A stretch of DNA of 64,000 nucleotides from Platycnemis pennipes (GCA_933228895.1 OW121849.1:43680354-43744353); one strand, 5' to 3'. Positions 11,147 to 26,100 are shown, counted from the stretch's first letter. Made by a program: numbers and translations. The notes: generated by a model not told the origin, from the letters alone.

Positions 11147-14100
11147 CTATAATAGAGAAAAAATTAGTTAAATTTTTTAATACAGATTTAATTGACTGTA
11201 ACACCCAAAACATATGGTATATGTTATCAGATAATTCAAAAGTACCTAATGCAGTTGGGTTTGGAAACAAATACTGTTCACAAAAATGATGACAACCTTT
11301 CCATAAGCATATATTTAAGAACAAAAAAAAACTAGTGAATAATCTACTGTGTAGCATAATCATGCAAGTAGCTGAATATGGAAAGAGAATGAAAAGAAAT
11401 TATTGCCATTTGATCTGTGGATAGTATGATGGAGAGAAAAGAAGAAAGAAGATGATAGAAGAAAAACTGCCAGAGACAATGAAGAGGAAAGATGAGTGGA
11501 TAGAGCAGGTGAAAAGGCACAATGGTTTTTGCAGGTGGTGATGAAGGTAAGAATGCAAAGTAAGGGTGAAAATGGAACAGGGAAAAAAATTTTTTTTGAT
11601 GGGATTAAGGTGGTAAAACTGCTAGGCCATAATGTGTAATACAGAAGTATCTGGTATCATGGGAATAGGGACAACATGAGGACCTAAGTGTTTTATATTG
11701 ATAAAAACCTACCATAACTACATAACTATAAAAAAACCATACAAGTTTGATGCATTAAATTGAGTTTAAACCCTTCAGAGTATGATGTAACACTTGGTAG
11801 TTGAAAGACAAAGATAAAATTCACTTACTTTTAAAAGACAAGAAAATGAGATAATGCAGTCATATTTAAGTGTCAAGCCATGAATTGGGACAATTGTATT
11901 TCTCCATGGTCTGATATCTCAATTTTTTAGCATAGGATTAGCAGTAGGTACATATTACAGTACATATCTACTAGCCCATCGAAGACATTAATTTTTCATG
12001 TTAGACTTAAGAGGAAAAAGAATACTAAGCATGTTTGGATGTTGGCAATTCAAAGGAAGAAAATAGGATGGTTAGTTTCCAAAAATAGTGCTTGCATTAA
12101 ATTTGTCTATCATAGAATCTTAATGAATGAGTGATCGAGAGGGCATCTTTAGATTTCGGCAGCAATGTATTCTGTGGTGAATGTATGTAGGTGGCTAAAT
12201 ATAATACTCAAAATTTACTCTGCAGTATTTCAGGACTAAAAATTGTTTCGTTAACTAAAAACTAAACTTTTACACATATCATATGGAAAGATGTGGTGTA
12301 CATAAATTTATTAGTTGGTGAATTGATTTCTATGGATGAACATCTCCAACAGCAATGCAAAATCAGATGCATAAAAATGCAGGTAGCTAAGGATATATAA
12401 AAATGGGCCCAATTCAAGAGAGCATTTTTGAGTTAAATAAATAAAATGGCCTATGGCACAAGAAATAGTGCATATGCATAAAATGCAGGGGACATAGTAA
12501 GAAGCCGCCATTATACTTACCCTCAAGGATAGCAGACAATATATGTATATGTAGGTACAAAAGTGCTAAAAATGTGCCAAAATATACATTTTCAAATTAT
12601 CATTAACAAATTCATGAAAGCACGTAACGTGTAACACAAGTATAAAATTCACTAGTTGTGACGACGAAACAAACACAGGAAACCCAAAAAAGGAACACTC
12701 ACAAACATATAGATAATGGGAGCTTTCGACAAGCATTGCTGTCTTTCTCAGCCCAAAGGAAAAACTAAGAGCTGTAGGGGGACAGGGTGTTTCGGGGTGG
12801 AAAGGGAAAGGAGAGGAAAAAAGGAGAAGCGAGGAGGGGAAGTGGTAAGGACACATTTTAGTAGCCTGGACACAAGTGTCTGTTAAAAGGACACATTGAG
12901 CCCAGGGGGGGTGCATGCCTTGAGAAGCAAAATGCAAGTTAACTCAAGGGTGTGGAGGTTGACGGCAGAATCTGAAGGGGGGAGGGAGGCTATGATCGAC
13001 ACATTGAAACATTGGTTGAAGAGTGAGTCATGAGAGGATGCATGTTTAGGTACTGGAAGAGATGAGTGGGGGGATGACGGAGTGCAAGAGGCACGGTGGT
13101 TATTAATTCTAATGTTGAGAGGGGTGGTGCATTATCCTACATAGAAGGGCAGGCAGAAATTACATTGGAGGAGGTAGATGATGTTGGTGGAAGCACAAGT
13201 AGATGAAGGAAAAATTGTCAGTGATTTGAGTGTGGGAAGGAAGGAGGCAGGAGGAGAAGAGAATATAGGGCAAGTCTTACATCTCGGACATTTGCATGGG
13301 AAGCAGGGATTTCAGAAGCTGGCGGGTAGTTTTAAAAATGTTGCTTAGGTTTAGTCTTTCCTACACCAACCTTTTTCTCGGCCTGTTTGAAGATAAATTC
13401 TTATCTGACTACCCTCAAAACCTGTGTGTCCCACAAAACAAAGACCATTCGCCTCCTCCCAGTCAAAATTCCACAAAGACCGCTGAACAAGTAGTTGTAA
13501 ATCTTTCTTCAACCCCTCTCTCCCCGAGCAAAATATCTTTGCTAAGCAAAGGCCTCTCCTTTTCTCCAGCTCCTAAAATCAATCCTGTTCAAATCTTAAC
13601 CGACGCCCTCAACTTCTGTCGCAACTTAAAGTGGCAATACTTTCGGAACTCCAAACCCACACTTCCTTCACCCACGAACTCAAAACACACAGCACTTACC
13701 AAATTTAAACCCCCCTCTTCCCATGAACCCAAGCCTCTCCCCTCCAATCACCCTATCGAAATATTTTGTAACCTCCTCCTCTCTTAAGATTTCCAATCCC
13801 ACCTTCATTAATTCCCTTAAACCTAAATCCAATCTTTCTCCTGCAGAAATCTCAGCCCTTCATAACCTCACCTCTAATCATTGTCATCTAATCATCATCT
13901 AATAATTGTCATCACCCCCTCTGATAAACCCTTGTGGTCCATAATTCCTCCGATTACACTAATGAGGTTCTCAGACAACTTTCGGACCCTTCTTCCTACA
14001 ACCCTTTACCCCTGATCCTAACCCACAATTCCTTAATGAAATTGACACACTATTAAATGAGAAGGGCCCAAATGAAGGTCTCACCCAGCATGATATTTCC

Positions 14101-17100
14101 CTTCTCCCCCCTCCCCATCCCCACACCCCCATTTCTACATCCTCCCAAAAATTCACAAGCCCAATAATCCTGGCCGTCTTACAGTCTCCTCCTATTACTC
14201 ATCCACCGAATGCATCTCCGCCTTTGTAGATTTTTACCTTCAACATCTTGTCCATGGCCTCTCCTCCTACATCAAAAATACCTACCACTTCCTCGAATGC
14301 CTCAATTCCACTCCACTTCCTAATGATCAAAATATCATTATGGCCACCATTGATGTTACCTCTCTATACCTCTATTCTTCACTTGGAAGGCCTCTCCTCT
14401 CTCCGCCATTTCTTAAACCAACGTTCTACTCCACACACTTCTAGCACTGACTTCCTTCTTGACCTTACCAACCTCATCCTTACTCACAATTCCTTTTCCT
14501 TTAACAACCAATTCTATCTTCAAACTAGGGGCTGTGCCATGGGAAGTAGGTTTAATCCATCTTATGCCAACCTCTTCCTCGGCCTCCTTGAAGAATCCTT
14601 TCTATCCACATGCCCCCTCAAGCCGCTCCTCTGGCTCCGCTATATGTATTGATATTTTTCTCCTTTGGCCACACAACACCGATTCCCTTAACTCATTCCT
14701 CACCTCTCTCAATGCTTCCTCCTCTGTTTCCTTCACATTACATATCTCCTTTTCCAACATTACCTTCCTTGATGTTAATATCTCCCTTTCCAATAACAAA
14801 TTTAACACATCTGTTCACATCAAACCCGCTAATAAACAACAATACCTCCACTATAATAGCTGCCATCCCTACCACAGCAAAACATCCTTACCTTACTCCC
14901 TCTCCATTCGTGGCCACCATACATGCAATAACCCAGACTCCCTTAACAGATTCCTCACTAACCTACACCAGTCTCTCTTCTGAAGAGTTTACCCTGAGCA
15001 CCTCCTCCACAAAACAATCTCCAATAAACCTTACTCCCCCATAGGCCCTCCTAGCAAAACCAAAGACAACCTCTCCTTGTGCACAACCTACTTCCCTGGT
15101 ATTCAATCCCTTAAACACATCCTCAAAGACCTATTCCCTATCCTGTCTGATAACCTTACCATCACCAATATTTTCCCTAAATGCTTACTTAGTTATATAT
15201 GCACATACCCACCCATATGCAAAACCACACCGGACATTACATTTGCATCCCTAGATGTTCCCAAAGCGGCATACTCAAATTTCAACCGGTTTATTGTTAC
15301 GATGTTTTGTACCTTTTCATTTTAACACCCCTTGTAAATTGAAGCTATTTCTATGAACCCATTTCGAATAGCATGGTCTGTTTTAAACATAAAATACAAG
15401 ATACCGTAAATTACCTTTCAGGTTTTTTTCAATCCATGAATCAAAACGTTCAATATCTTCAGAACTCATTTCCTCTTTCCAGCAGTCTACTTTACCCTTC
15501 CTCATAAAATGCTGATCACTTGAACTCCTTTTCTTTTCAACAATGAACTCATAATTAACAGCATTGTTGCATTTCATGGAATCAAAACTAAGGTGATCAC
15601 ACAGGTTTTTCATTTCATCATCATCTGGTTGCTTCTTATCCATGAATTTGGAAACTTTTCTGATGACTGATGGTAGATCCTGTAAAAATAAAGCATTTGA
15701 GTATTCTCAGGATCATAAGATTTAGCTCAGATTTGATTTTGGAATCACATATGGGATGAAATTAGTTGGAATTTACTTTGAAAAACCTGAGTCGCAATAA
15801 AAGTAACCTTGAATGCATTGAACATCGACTGAGGGAAAGGCCCAACGAACAAGAAATCAAAGCAAGACCTTAGCATGGTGAGCTTGAACTAAGTTTTAAT
15901 TTGACTGAAACACCGCCCACGATTTATTTATTGGAACTGATTTTTCAATCCTTAAAAAGTATTTTTCAGAAAAAAATTAAAATTGCCTATTGTGAAGTTT
16001 TAGAAAAAAATTGATTTTAAGTTTTTTCGACTATTCTCAATTCATTTATTTTTTTTATAAGCATACCTGGTAATATTAGGTACCTAGTATAAAGGAAATG
16101 TTTTACATACTTTGCATTCTAATTTATTAATGGTATGAAAATGCATACATTAATTTACATTATAGGTAAATCACATATTTTGCTTGTCAAGGGGCGGACC
16201 CAGACGTAAGTTTTGGTGGGCAGTCACCAGTCTGGTCCTCCTTACCCCCACCCCTCCATTGAAAAGATAGTCTATCTAGTTCAGCTCTTCATGGCTTTGA
16301 GGGGTGGCAACCACCCCACTGGATCCGCCCCTGCTAGTACAAACAAATTTTTAAATTATAAAAAGTTTATGTTTAATAACAATTAAAACAGACTATTAGC
16401 ACTCAGAGCAGATAAGGCCTCTTTCATTGTTAACAATCTGGGATTTCAATCCTTTTCTTGTATTAATAAATGTAAGGAAAGTTGGAAGAGCTCTGGCAAA
16501 AATATTGTTGAGGGAAGCATATATGAACCATCAATGAAGTGGAGATTGAACCATAAATGAAGCTAATTGGAATGTAAATGAACTGTAACTAACCATCTAC
16601 GAAACGAAATAAACCGTAAAATGAGACAAGGAAAATACAAATGAAGTGGACTGAAGCATTCACGAGCTGGAAACTAAGTGAACGGAAGCGTTCATGAGCC
16701 GTACCCAAGCTGAGCCTACATGGTGCAGCTAACACCAAATTTGGAAAAAAAAAATATTACACAGCAGCTGTTAATTAATTAAATTCATACTACTAAACCT
16801 GTTAAATCTCTTGTATGGACAAATAAAACTATCTACACTCTTTCTGAATTATACCCATTCACCTATTTCCTGGACCAAGTACTTCAAGAATATAATATGA
16901 GAATCAACAAGAAAAGTAAAATTCTAGTTTGCGGAAGAGAGAAGCTTAGGGCAAATATCACAATTCAAGGAGTGAAATTGGAAGAAGTGGAGAACTTCAC
17001 CTACCTCGCCAGCACTATAACTTGGGATGGAAGAAGCACGACGGACATCAAGCAAAGAATAGCACAAGCTAAGGAGGCGTTCATGAAGAAGAGACAACTA

Positions 17101-20100
17101 CTATGCTCAAAGAACATACGGCTGCAAACACGGAAGCAGTTCATCAAAACATTTGTATGGAGTGTGGCACTCTATGGATCAGAGACATGGAACATTGGGA
17201 AAGCAGACCAACGAAGAATTGAAGCCTTTGAAATATGGTGCTGGAGGAGAATGTTGAAGATTAAATAGACAGATAGGTTCAACCAATATTCCCTCTACTT
17301 CAAAATCCGCTTCCCGGATAGGGAACAGTGGGCTAGAGGAAAGGGGAAAGAACTTCATTCTGGGGCCAAAGTATGGTATATGGATAGCTCTAGGAAACAA
17401 GGAAGAGCGGGAGCAGTCTACAACTGTAACACACCAAGGAAGCTCTCAATCCCTCTGGGAAAATATGTTACGGTGTTCCAGGAAGAGGTATATGCACTTC
17501 TGACCTCCGTGTATGCCATTAAGGAGATCGGGATGTTTAACAGACTGATACACATATGCACGGATAGTCAGGCAGCTCTAAAGGCACTGACATCACCATG
17601 GTGCAAATCACAGCTGCTGCAGGAGTGTCGTGATGGCACTCAATGATATAGGCAGATGCGGCAAGGAGGAACTTTTCTGGGTGCCTGGTCATGCAGGCAT
17701 ATCCGGAAATGAGATGGCTGATGAGCTGGCAAGGGCCGGTTCCAGCCGAGAGATCTGATTGGGCCAGAGCCAATCGTACCTATTGCTACGTCAATAGGGA
17801 TAGCAGAAATTAGAATGTGGGGGAGAGCCCGGCATTCTGAGATCTGGCAAACTACACCAAGTCTCAGACAGGCCAAACTACACATAGGATAACCTAGGCC
17901 TGGGCTTGCCCAAAGACTCCTGTCATTAAACAGGGGTCAATTATGAACGGTAGTGGGACTCCTCATGGGGCACTACCAGGTGATGAGGCACCTGCACCTC
18001 CTAGGAATCATGGATTCACCTAGATGCAGGTGGTGCGAAGAAGGGAATGAAACTACATCCCACATATAATGCGAGTGCCCTGCTGTGATGAGGACTCAAA
18101 ATAAGTACCTGGGTCTCCATTTTTGGAACCCAGGGAGGTAAGGGAAATCCCCATTGGGGATCTGCTGGCCTTTAGCAAGGCGATTGGCCTTTATGGGTGA
18201 TTTCTTTAGAAGGGTGGTTGGCACAATGGGCCAATGGAGGGCCTATGTGCCTCAGGGCCTCCTTGGAGGAACTCCACTGCAAAACAATATATCTATCTAT
18301 CTAAATGGACACATAAAGTGAGGAAAGAAGAGGTGTACAGAGGAGCAGATGAAGAAAGCAGAATATGGAAAACCCACGGCAAGGAAGAACCAGATGGATT
18401 GGACATTTCTTGAGGCACAATGAATTAGTTAGAAATATAAAAGAAGGGAAGATTGAAGGGAAAGTCCCACGAGGAAGACCAAGGGGCAAATATACAGGAC
18501 AAATAAAGAAAGACATGAAAGAGAAAACATACCAGGGAGTGAGGAAATTAACACTGAATACGGCAGAATGGAGGGCTGCAGTAAACCAATTCTAGGATTG
18601 AAATACTGATGATGATGACCTCTTCCCTACGACCTATCTACCTGTTACTCCCCCAGACCACTAAGTAAAGATTTCAAGTTAATTGGTGAATGATGGGAGG
18701 CCATTATGGGAGGTCATACTGCTCCCGGCAAGCATTAATTCAATTGTGATGACTAACTTTACTAAAAGACGGATACTGGAATACTTTGGGCTCTAAAAAC
18801 ATTTCCCAAATTACCATTTTGTGTATAAAAATAAGCATGAACCTTATGAATATACATACTAATATTCTTCCAGCACCAGGAGCGATAAATAAGAATTTCT
18901 TTACTAACATGCCAATTGCCGAGAACAAATTGCAATGAAGTGGAAGACAGCGACTGAAACTGTGCTACTAAGCATGAAAACAACTCATAATTTGATGCAG
19001 TTTTTAATTGACCAGATGTTCTGAAAAATTTTGCTTTCAACTTATGAGAAAGTAATGATAAATGTAAAAAAAGCTGACATGGAGCAGAAGCGGAGAGCAC
19101 CACTTCCGTATGCTATTTCAACAGTCATAGATTCGTATACCAAGAGGAATGAAGCAGAAGCAGAGAGCACTGCTTCTGTATGTCTTGTGTATGCTATTTC
19201 AACAGTAAAAGAAGTGTTTAGAAGAAGCATTTATTTGCTTCCTAAAGCAAATAATAGCTTGGTATACCCTTCTTGACAGCTCGAGGAAGCGGAACATTTT
19301 CGCCAGGGAGATTAAGCATTATCTTTTGGGTTTCACTGTGTCATCACTGCTTGAGGGACAACAGTTTTGCCTGCATATCAGCAAGCATTTAACGGTTGAA
19401 GTGCTTGATACTGCATTTTGGCCATTATTATATAAATGGCCCGGTGAAGTCTCACCACTCTTATAGGTTGGTTGAGAATTTTGATTTTGTTGACCAATGA
19501 AGTGGGAGTTCGGGTCTCTTGCGTATGTTGTGGAGGGTTCCGAGGGTGTTGGCTTGTACATTTGTATTGCCTCTCGAATAATTCAAGGGAAACAGCTAGA
19601 TTCTCTTGCTATCATCTTAGTATCTTCAAAGTTGATGCTGCAAATATGGGAGAATCAAGTTGGTGTGGTGGTTAGAGTACAGGCTTCCCATTCTGAGGGC
19701 CCAGGTTCGTACCCAGGCACTGGTGTATTTTTATTGAAATACCAGTTCCTACTTGAGTGCCTAATCAAGAGCACTTCCATCAGATGGGACGTTAAGCTGT
19801 AGTATCCTAGGTGCCTTTCGTTAAAAACCTTTTGTTTTTAATGCTGACGCTGGGTTCTCTCCACCCTTCTATGAAAATTCGTATCTTCACCCAGTTACCA
19901 AACCATCTATCTGGTGTAAAAGGCCTCAGTTGTTGGTTGCCTTTCCCAAATAGCAACTGTAACTGGGTTCTCACCACATCAAAAATAATTTTGATAACAT
20001 GCTCTCATGCAGAAAATCAAGTTAAACTTCACTCTTCATATTTATGTTTGGATATATTTTTCTAGTTACATCACACATGCAATCATGCAGAATATTGAGC

Positions 20101-23100
20101 TAAACTTTGCTGATTGTGACTACTGAAAAATACCAGTACGACATCAATAGAAAATTTGTTGAAATGAATTGCTTTGAATTATCCCAATGTCAAAAAGTTG
20201 TGATTCAGAAGGTTTTCCTGTGCCTACAATGACATGTAAAGCATGAAAAATTATCGCATACAAAAAAATTATACTAATATCAGCTGTGGAAATGTGACTC
20301 TCTGAGGTTATTCTGGCTTAAGTTTACCATGTAAAAAGACTCAATTTACAATGAACTTTTCGATATTACCATGTGAGATATAGATAGAAAACAAATGTGA
20401 AAATAAGTGTGATGAGCAGAATAGCTAGATTTTTTGCTCTGGTATATGGATGATCACTATTTGAACATGAAAATACAAAATTTTTAGCAACCACAAAAAC
20501 TGAAAAAACTATTCAATAACTCTAAAATTTCCTTACATTGTCAACACTAGAAAAGAATTCAAGCAAGAAAAATCAAACAGATAGCACTTGAAAAGACAGC
20601 GAGGTGATGTTGGTAATCGCATGCTGCACACAGTTTGTGGCCAGATATGCAATATGCATACCAGTATGCTTACGAATGCAAATGGGTTAAGAAAATACGT
20701 ACATAAGTTCAATAAAATAGATGCAAGAGCAAATAAGTATTTACCTTCTTCATCTCTTCATATGTCAGGAAAAGAACATTGGAATGTTCTTGATGCTCCC
20801 AGTATGAGAGTAAATGGTCCCAGTATGGACTATAGGAAACTGAAAAGATTGATATTTGTGACATCATGTTAGAAGATTGAAAATGAAAAACTGTCCTCAT
20901 TCAGAGATATTTGAAAAACTTAGCACAACTGGAATTTCCTTCATAATTCAGGAAAAAATTAAATTTTTTAATTCATCCACGAAAAAAGAGTACTGACACA
21001 ACTAGCATAGGTACAGAGCCTAGCAACTCACCAGTGTCCTCTAAAAATAAATTTACAAACTCAACAAAACTTCCCCGATATCCTTCAAGGAGATGGGAAT
21101 GGTGAAAATATGACACGCAGGCATCCTTAGGGTTCCTCACTACGTAGACAATCTGATCATAAAAAAAATTTAAAATGTTGAATGTAATCATTTTCAGTTT
21201 TAAATTTCTACTAGTGTACATACTATCAATACACAATTTAAAAACACATTTTACACTACATCCTCAATCAATGGTAATGAGTGCAGAGATATGAAAGGGA
21301 TAAACTTTAGATAGACTTCATTAGTACCTGAAGAAGTTGGTATTAATGCACAAGGAGCAACTACAAAGACAAATATAAAACGGGAGGTTTCAAAAGGGCC
21401 ATTTAAGTAGTGAAGAAGTTGTCTTGGGCTAAACTTTTCAAAAATACATTTTATTTGTTTGATAAATTATAAAATTGATTTATCCTTTAAATGAAAAGCA
21501 ACCTAATACACCACAACAAAAATGTTTCACTAAACAACCATGCATATCTTTTTATATTAGATAAATATAAAGTTTTTGAGATAACATTTCTTCCTGGGCA
21601 ATAAATTCACCATCCTTAGCTGTATGCAGCCTATGGGTTTGACACCCTTGCACTAAATGAATCGTGTAAATTAAATTATTTAGGTACTATGAATGCTTCA
21701 TTCATCCAAGTAAAAATAAAGCATTCTCATTGTCAGATATTTGAACGTTTACTTTTTTCATTATTTGAAAAGGTAATTTTTTCACATTTTTCTCTTAAGC
21801 AATTTCTAGCAAATGATGATGGCTCTTGAATTAAGTCTTAGGCTCAAAGCACATATATATATGTATGTATATATAAATTTAAATAGAAGAATTAAATGTT
21901 TTTTAATTTTAGTATGTATTCTGAAATTGAGCTGAAACAATGGGATGACAATGTAAATTTTTGGGAAAACAACTGGAACAAACAAGGTTATATCAGCAAT
22001 TTGCTACTTATTTACTCAATTTTAAGCTAAAAAATTAAAATTTATCCCAACAATATCAACTATTTAAGGAGAATTGATCAATTGAAGACCCACATTGATT
22101 ACCTTAGGTTTCTTTGAGTGAAGCTGCTCTGGTAGGAGATCCCATGGGAGATGAGTTTTAATAAACCTTGGAGACTCCAAATTTGAGATAAACTTTACAG
22201 AATTTTTTAAATACTCGTCATCAGGTGTGCTTGCCGCTATGTCTGAGTTGGCCCAGTTAGACAGACTAGAAAGCCTAAAATGAAAAAAATTCATACAAAC
22301 TACTACATATGTTACTTAAAAAACATAGCAAGAGCTACTATAGAATTATAATATACTATAGTTCAAGCCATTATAATATGGCTTATATGCACTCACAGCT
22401 TTTTTAGTTCATGCATAAAACTAAAGCAATTGTAACCAATTTATGCTAACCTGAAATCTCAACTGTATATTAATTTATTGTGATATTAATATTGATTTAA
22501 CTCATTATAATTTAAGGAAAGGAGAAATGATCTCCTTATTTCACAATTTTGGTATATTAGGAATCAATAATATGCCCACGAGTTTTCTCACTTTCTTTTG
22601 TAAACATTGATTTGATAATTTATTATCTTACTATAATTGAAATAGAAATGTAAATTGGTTATTCCACATAAAAATTATTTATTGCATGACACAATTTTTG
22701 TTGAGGCTTGAAATCTTCGGTTCAGATCCTCGACGAAACCTGAGGTGTGTAACAAATAATTTTTACGTGGAACAACCAAGGTTTCTATTTCAATTATGAA
22801 GCAGTACCACAAAGTTACATTGGATTCAGTTAACTATATCTTCCTACAAACATAAATAATAACAAATAATACAGAAATAAATGGCCAAAAGTGGGGTTTA
22901 TTGCTGTTTGCCAGAAAGCCTCCCCACAGCGGTGGACACACAGTCACATGTAGCTAATCCAATAGTGATATTTCTTATCCCTCTCCAAACTCTTCTTAAA
23001 ACCTCCTCATCACTTACTTAGTCTATCCAATTCATCAATGTTCTGTAAAAGCTCATTTCAAATATTTCCAGTCATTCCATTCCACTAACAGCTGTTGTCC

Positions 23101-26100
23101 ATTCTTCACCACCCTGGTGAAAATAAACCGTGACAGACAGTGTGACTGACAATGTGACAGAAGCGTGAACACAGTGTGCTTAGAATGCGACAAGAGTGTG
23201 ATTACAGTGTGCATACACCGTGTCAAAAGCGTAAATTGGGACTCAAAAGCGTGCAGAAAGCGTGATAGACACTGTGACGGTACAGTGTGTTCACAGTGTG
23301 AAGACACCGTGCACACATTGTGAGGACACTGTGACTAATACCCATGTACAGTGTGCTACACATTGTGGTCACAATGTCCATCACGCTTTGAAGGGAGCAC
23401 AGTGTGAGGACACTGTGACTAATAGTCTTGTACAGTGTGCAGCACATTGTGGTCACACTGTCCATCACGCTTTGAAGGGAGCACACTGTGCGCACAGTGT
23501 ACATACACTGTGAAAATACACTTGCACAGTGTGATACACACTGTTGTCACACTGTCTGTCACGGTTTATTTTCACCAGGGCACCTTAAAGGAGCATGTTC
23601 CAAGTAAATATTTTAACTTAGTTTTTTGCTAACTTCCGATTCTCCCGGCTTTTCTAATTTTCCTCCTGCTTCATCCATAGTTGGTTAATCCTCTATCCCA
23701 AACAGCAACACTCTCTAACCTCATTTCATGTTTTCTTCTCAGAGTTATTTTTGATCTTACCATTTTCTCTTCTCCTAAAACCCATAATCTGATTAGTTAT
23801 GATGTGATTATGACTAACCTTCAGATGATAACTCAGTTTTTCCCAAGTTAATTATTGCTCTTCTATGACTTTCCTACTTATAATCATGCATTGCCCTTAC
23901 GAAAATCAACAAATGCTCCTGAAGTCAAGGATAGATTTTTACAAAATTCATATCCTATTTCCATTGGCCCAGCTACAGAATTTCCCATACTAATTTGCAA
24001 CAAAATGCTCATTAGTTCATGCATACTCTTTCCCAGTATTTCTTGAATTAATGAAGCATTAGGTTTTTTTCTTGGCATATAATATTTCCTGAAGGTTTCA
24101 TTCATCTGATTTAGGAATACATACATGCATCTAAGGTGAACTTCCCAGTACATGTTCAGTGCTACCATCCTTAATCTTTCATTAAAATTTTTACATAATT
24201 CTTTACTTTTTATACTCAATGGGACAGATTAAATAATAAAAGATAGTAGGTAGTAACTTAGCAGTAAATTTCTTACCAAAAACCAAAACTATTTTCCCTG
24301 GCTACATGAATATGATGTCACAAATAATTTCTTGTCTATCAGAAGTATTATTTACTTGAATTAAGAAAAAGTGTCATGCAGGAATGGTTGGGGTAGTACT
24401 GCCATCCTCTGTCCTAAGGGAAAGCTCCAACAAATGAAAAGCTTGAAAGCTGGGGTATTCAAGGAGCTGAGTGTTTCAAATGGGAAATTCTATAAAACTT
24501 TTTATTACCTACAAATAGAAGTCACATGAGAATCTTCCATCCAATTACTTAGAAAACAACTTCACCACCTCCTCCACAAATAAAACTTGGTTCAATTGAC
24601 ATTGAAAATGGTCATAGTAGTTAAATAGGACTGCCAATTAATGCAAAAACCTTAAACAGAGTCACCTGCTGAAATTGCGGAATGGCAAAATTTTCAGAGG
24701 AAAATATCATTCATCTTGACTAGAACTCAAACCCCGAACCCCCTGATTTCCATCCAGGGTAAGGTACAAGATGATGTCTTGCTCCTTTAACACGTTCAAC
24801 CCGACGGACGCGAATGCGCATCTGAGGTGCGTTGCCAAGACACCGAAGGACGCACATTCGCGTCTGTTAATGACCTCTATGATGACCTCTCTGAAGACTT
24901 CTCTGAAGGACGCGAACTCATGTCTTTAATAAATTATCGAGTTTTGTTATAAAAAATTTTTTTTACTAATTTTAAAATTACATTTAATTGACTGGCCAAA
25001 TTAATGTGGAGGATAAACCTTTCCGTTTTTCACGATTGCACACTAGAAATATTCCGGGTTGAATCTGTTAAGCCTCTAGAAATCCACTAGGAAAGACAGC
25101 ACCTTGGTATCTTAAGAGGTTAAAGCACCTGGCCAGAAATCAGGGCTTCAAATCTCAGTCAAGGCAAATGATTTTACTCTGTGGAAATTCTGCTATTGTC
25201 ATAGTAGTTATTTGGAGGAGGTGACCAATGGCTGAGGTCATTTGTGCCATTTAGGATAGGTGGGTAATTTGGTAGAGGAATGAGTTCTTCGTGGTCGGAA
25301 GAAAGAAGCCCAGCATTGGCATTATCCTGATCATAAGAAAAAGGGCCATGGGGTCAACAGTTTAACACCCCATCCTTGGATTTAAACTAAGAACCAGGAC
25401 CTATGCCATTGAAAAATCCCTGTTACTGCTGGGATTTGAATCCAGGCCCTTGGGATGAGAGATCAGTACCACACCAACCTGTCCCACATGAATAATGGAT
25501 CATCAAGGTCTATCAAGTATATCTGAAGGACCATATGGATCATAATGTTGTTCTAAAGCAGGATATGTTTGATGTCACCCATTAAAAGCTGATAGAAAAA
25601 AAACTTACTCAACAAATGGAAATCTATTACGAATAGATATGGACTTTGCCCGCTCTAAATCCAGGTTATTGCATATACACCAAACCATTTCTTGCGCCCA
25701 TGTGGTACCTGCAAAAAAAAAAATAATGATTGCATACCATCAGCATAGACACTCACCATATCAATTCAATTTAACAATACTATTACAATGCAGGAAACTG
25801 TATGGATGCATTTTTCCTCAACACAGATAATGCAAAAGATGGTTGCACAATAATAAATAATCAAAAACACTAAATTGCTATTCCACATTTTTTATTAACA
25901 ACAACCCATTTCATGACTGTGTTACATATTTAGGTTATAACCAAGGGTGTATACACCCAGCAACTGAGAATGTAACACAGTTATAAAACCAGTCATGTTA
26001 AATGAAAAAGGTAGATTAGCAAATTTAGTGTTTTTGCTGTTTAGTATTAAGACAATTACACAAGAAGGGCCTGAGCCGACATCATATATGTTTATAGAAG

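Noticed and set aside
12566..12937. 123-codon minus-strand frame as a gene
   Set aside because: It covers the decayed Penelope GIY-YIG end and its flank. The reading contains no intact domain.
23053..23513. Cys/His-rich small ORFs on both strands
   Set aside because: They are translations of the CACAGTGTG palindromic MITE in all frames, not protein-coding.
23884..24219. 111-codon minus frame ending AFVDFRKGNA as an RT fragment
   Set aside because: Only a short VDFRK-like string resembles RT. No other catalytic block is present, so the match may be chance.
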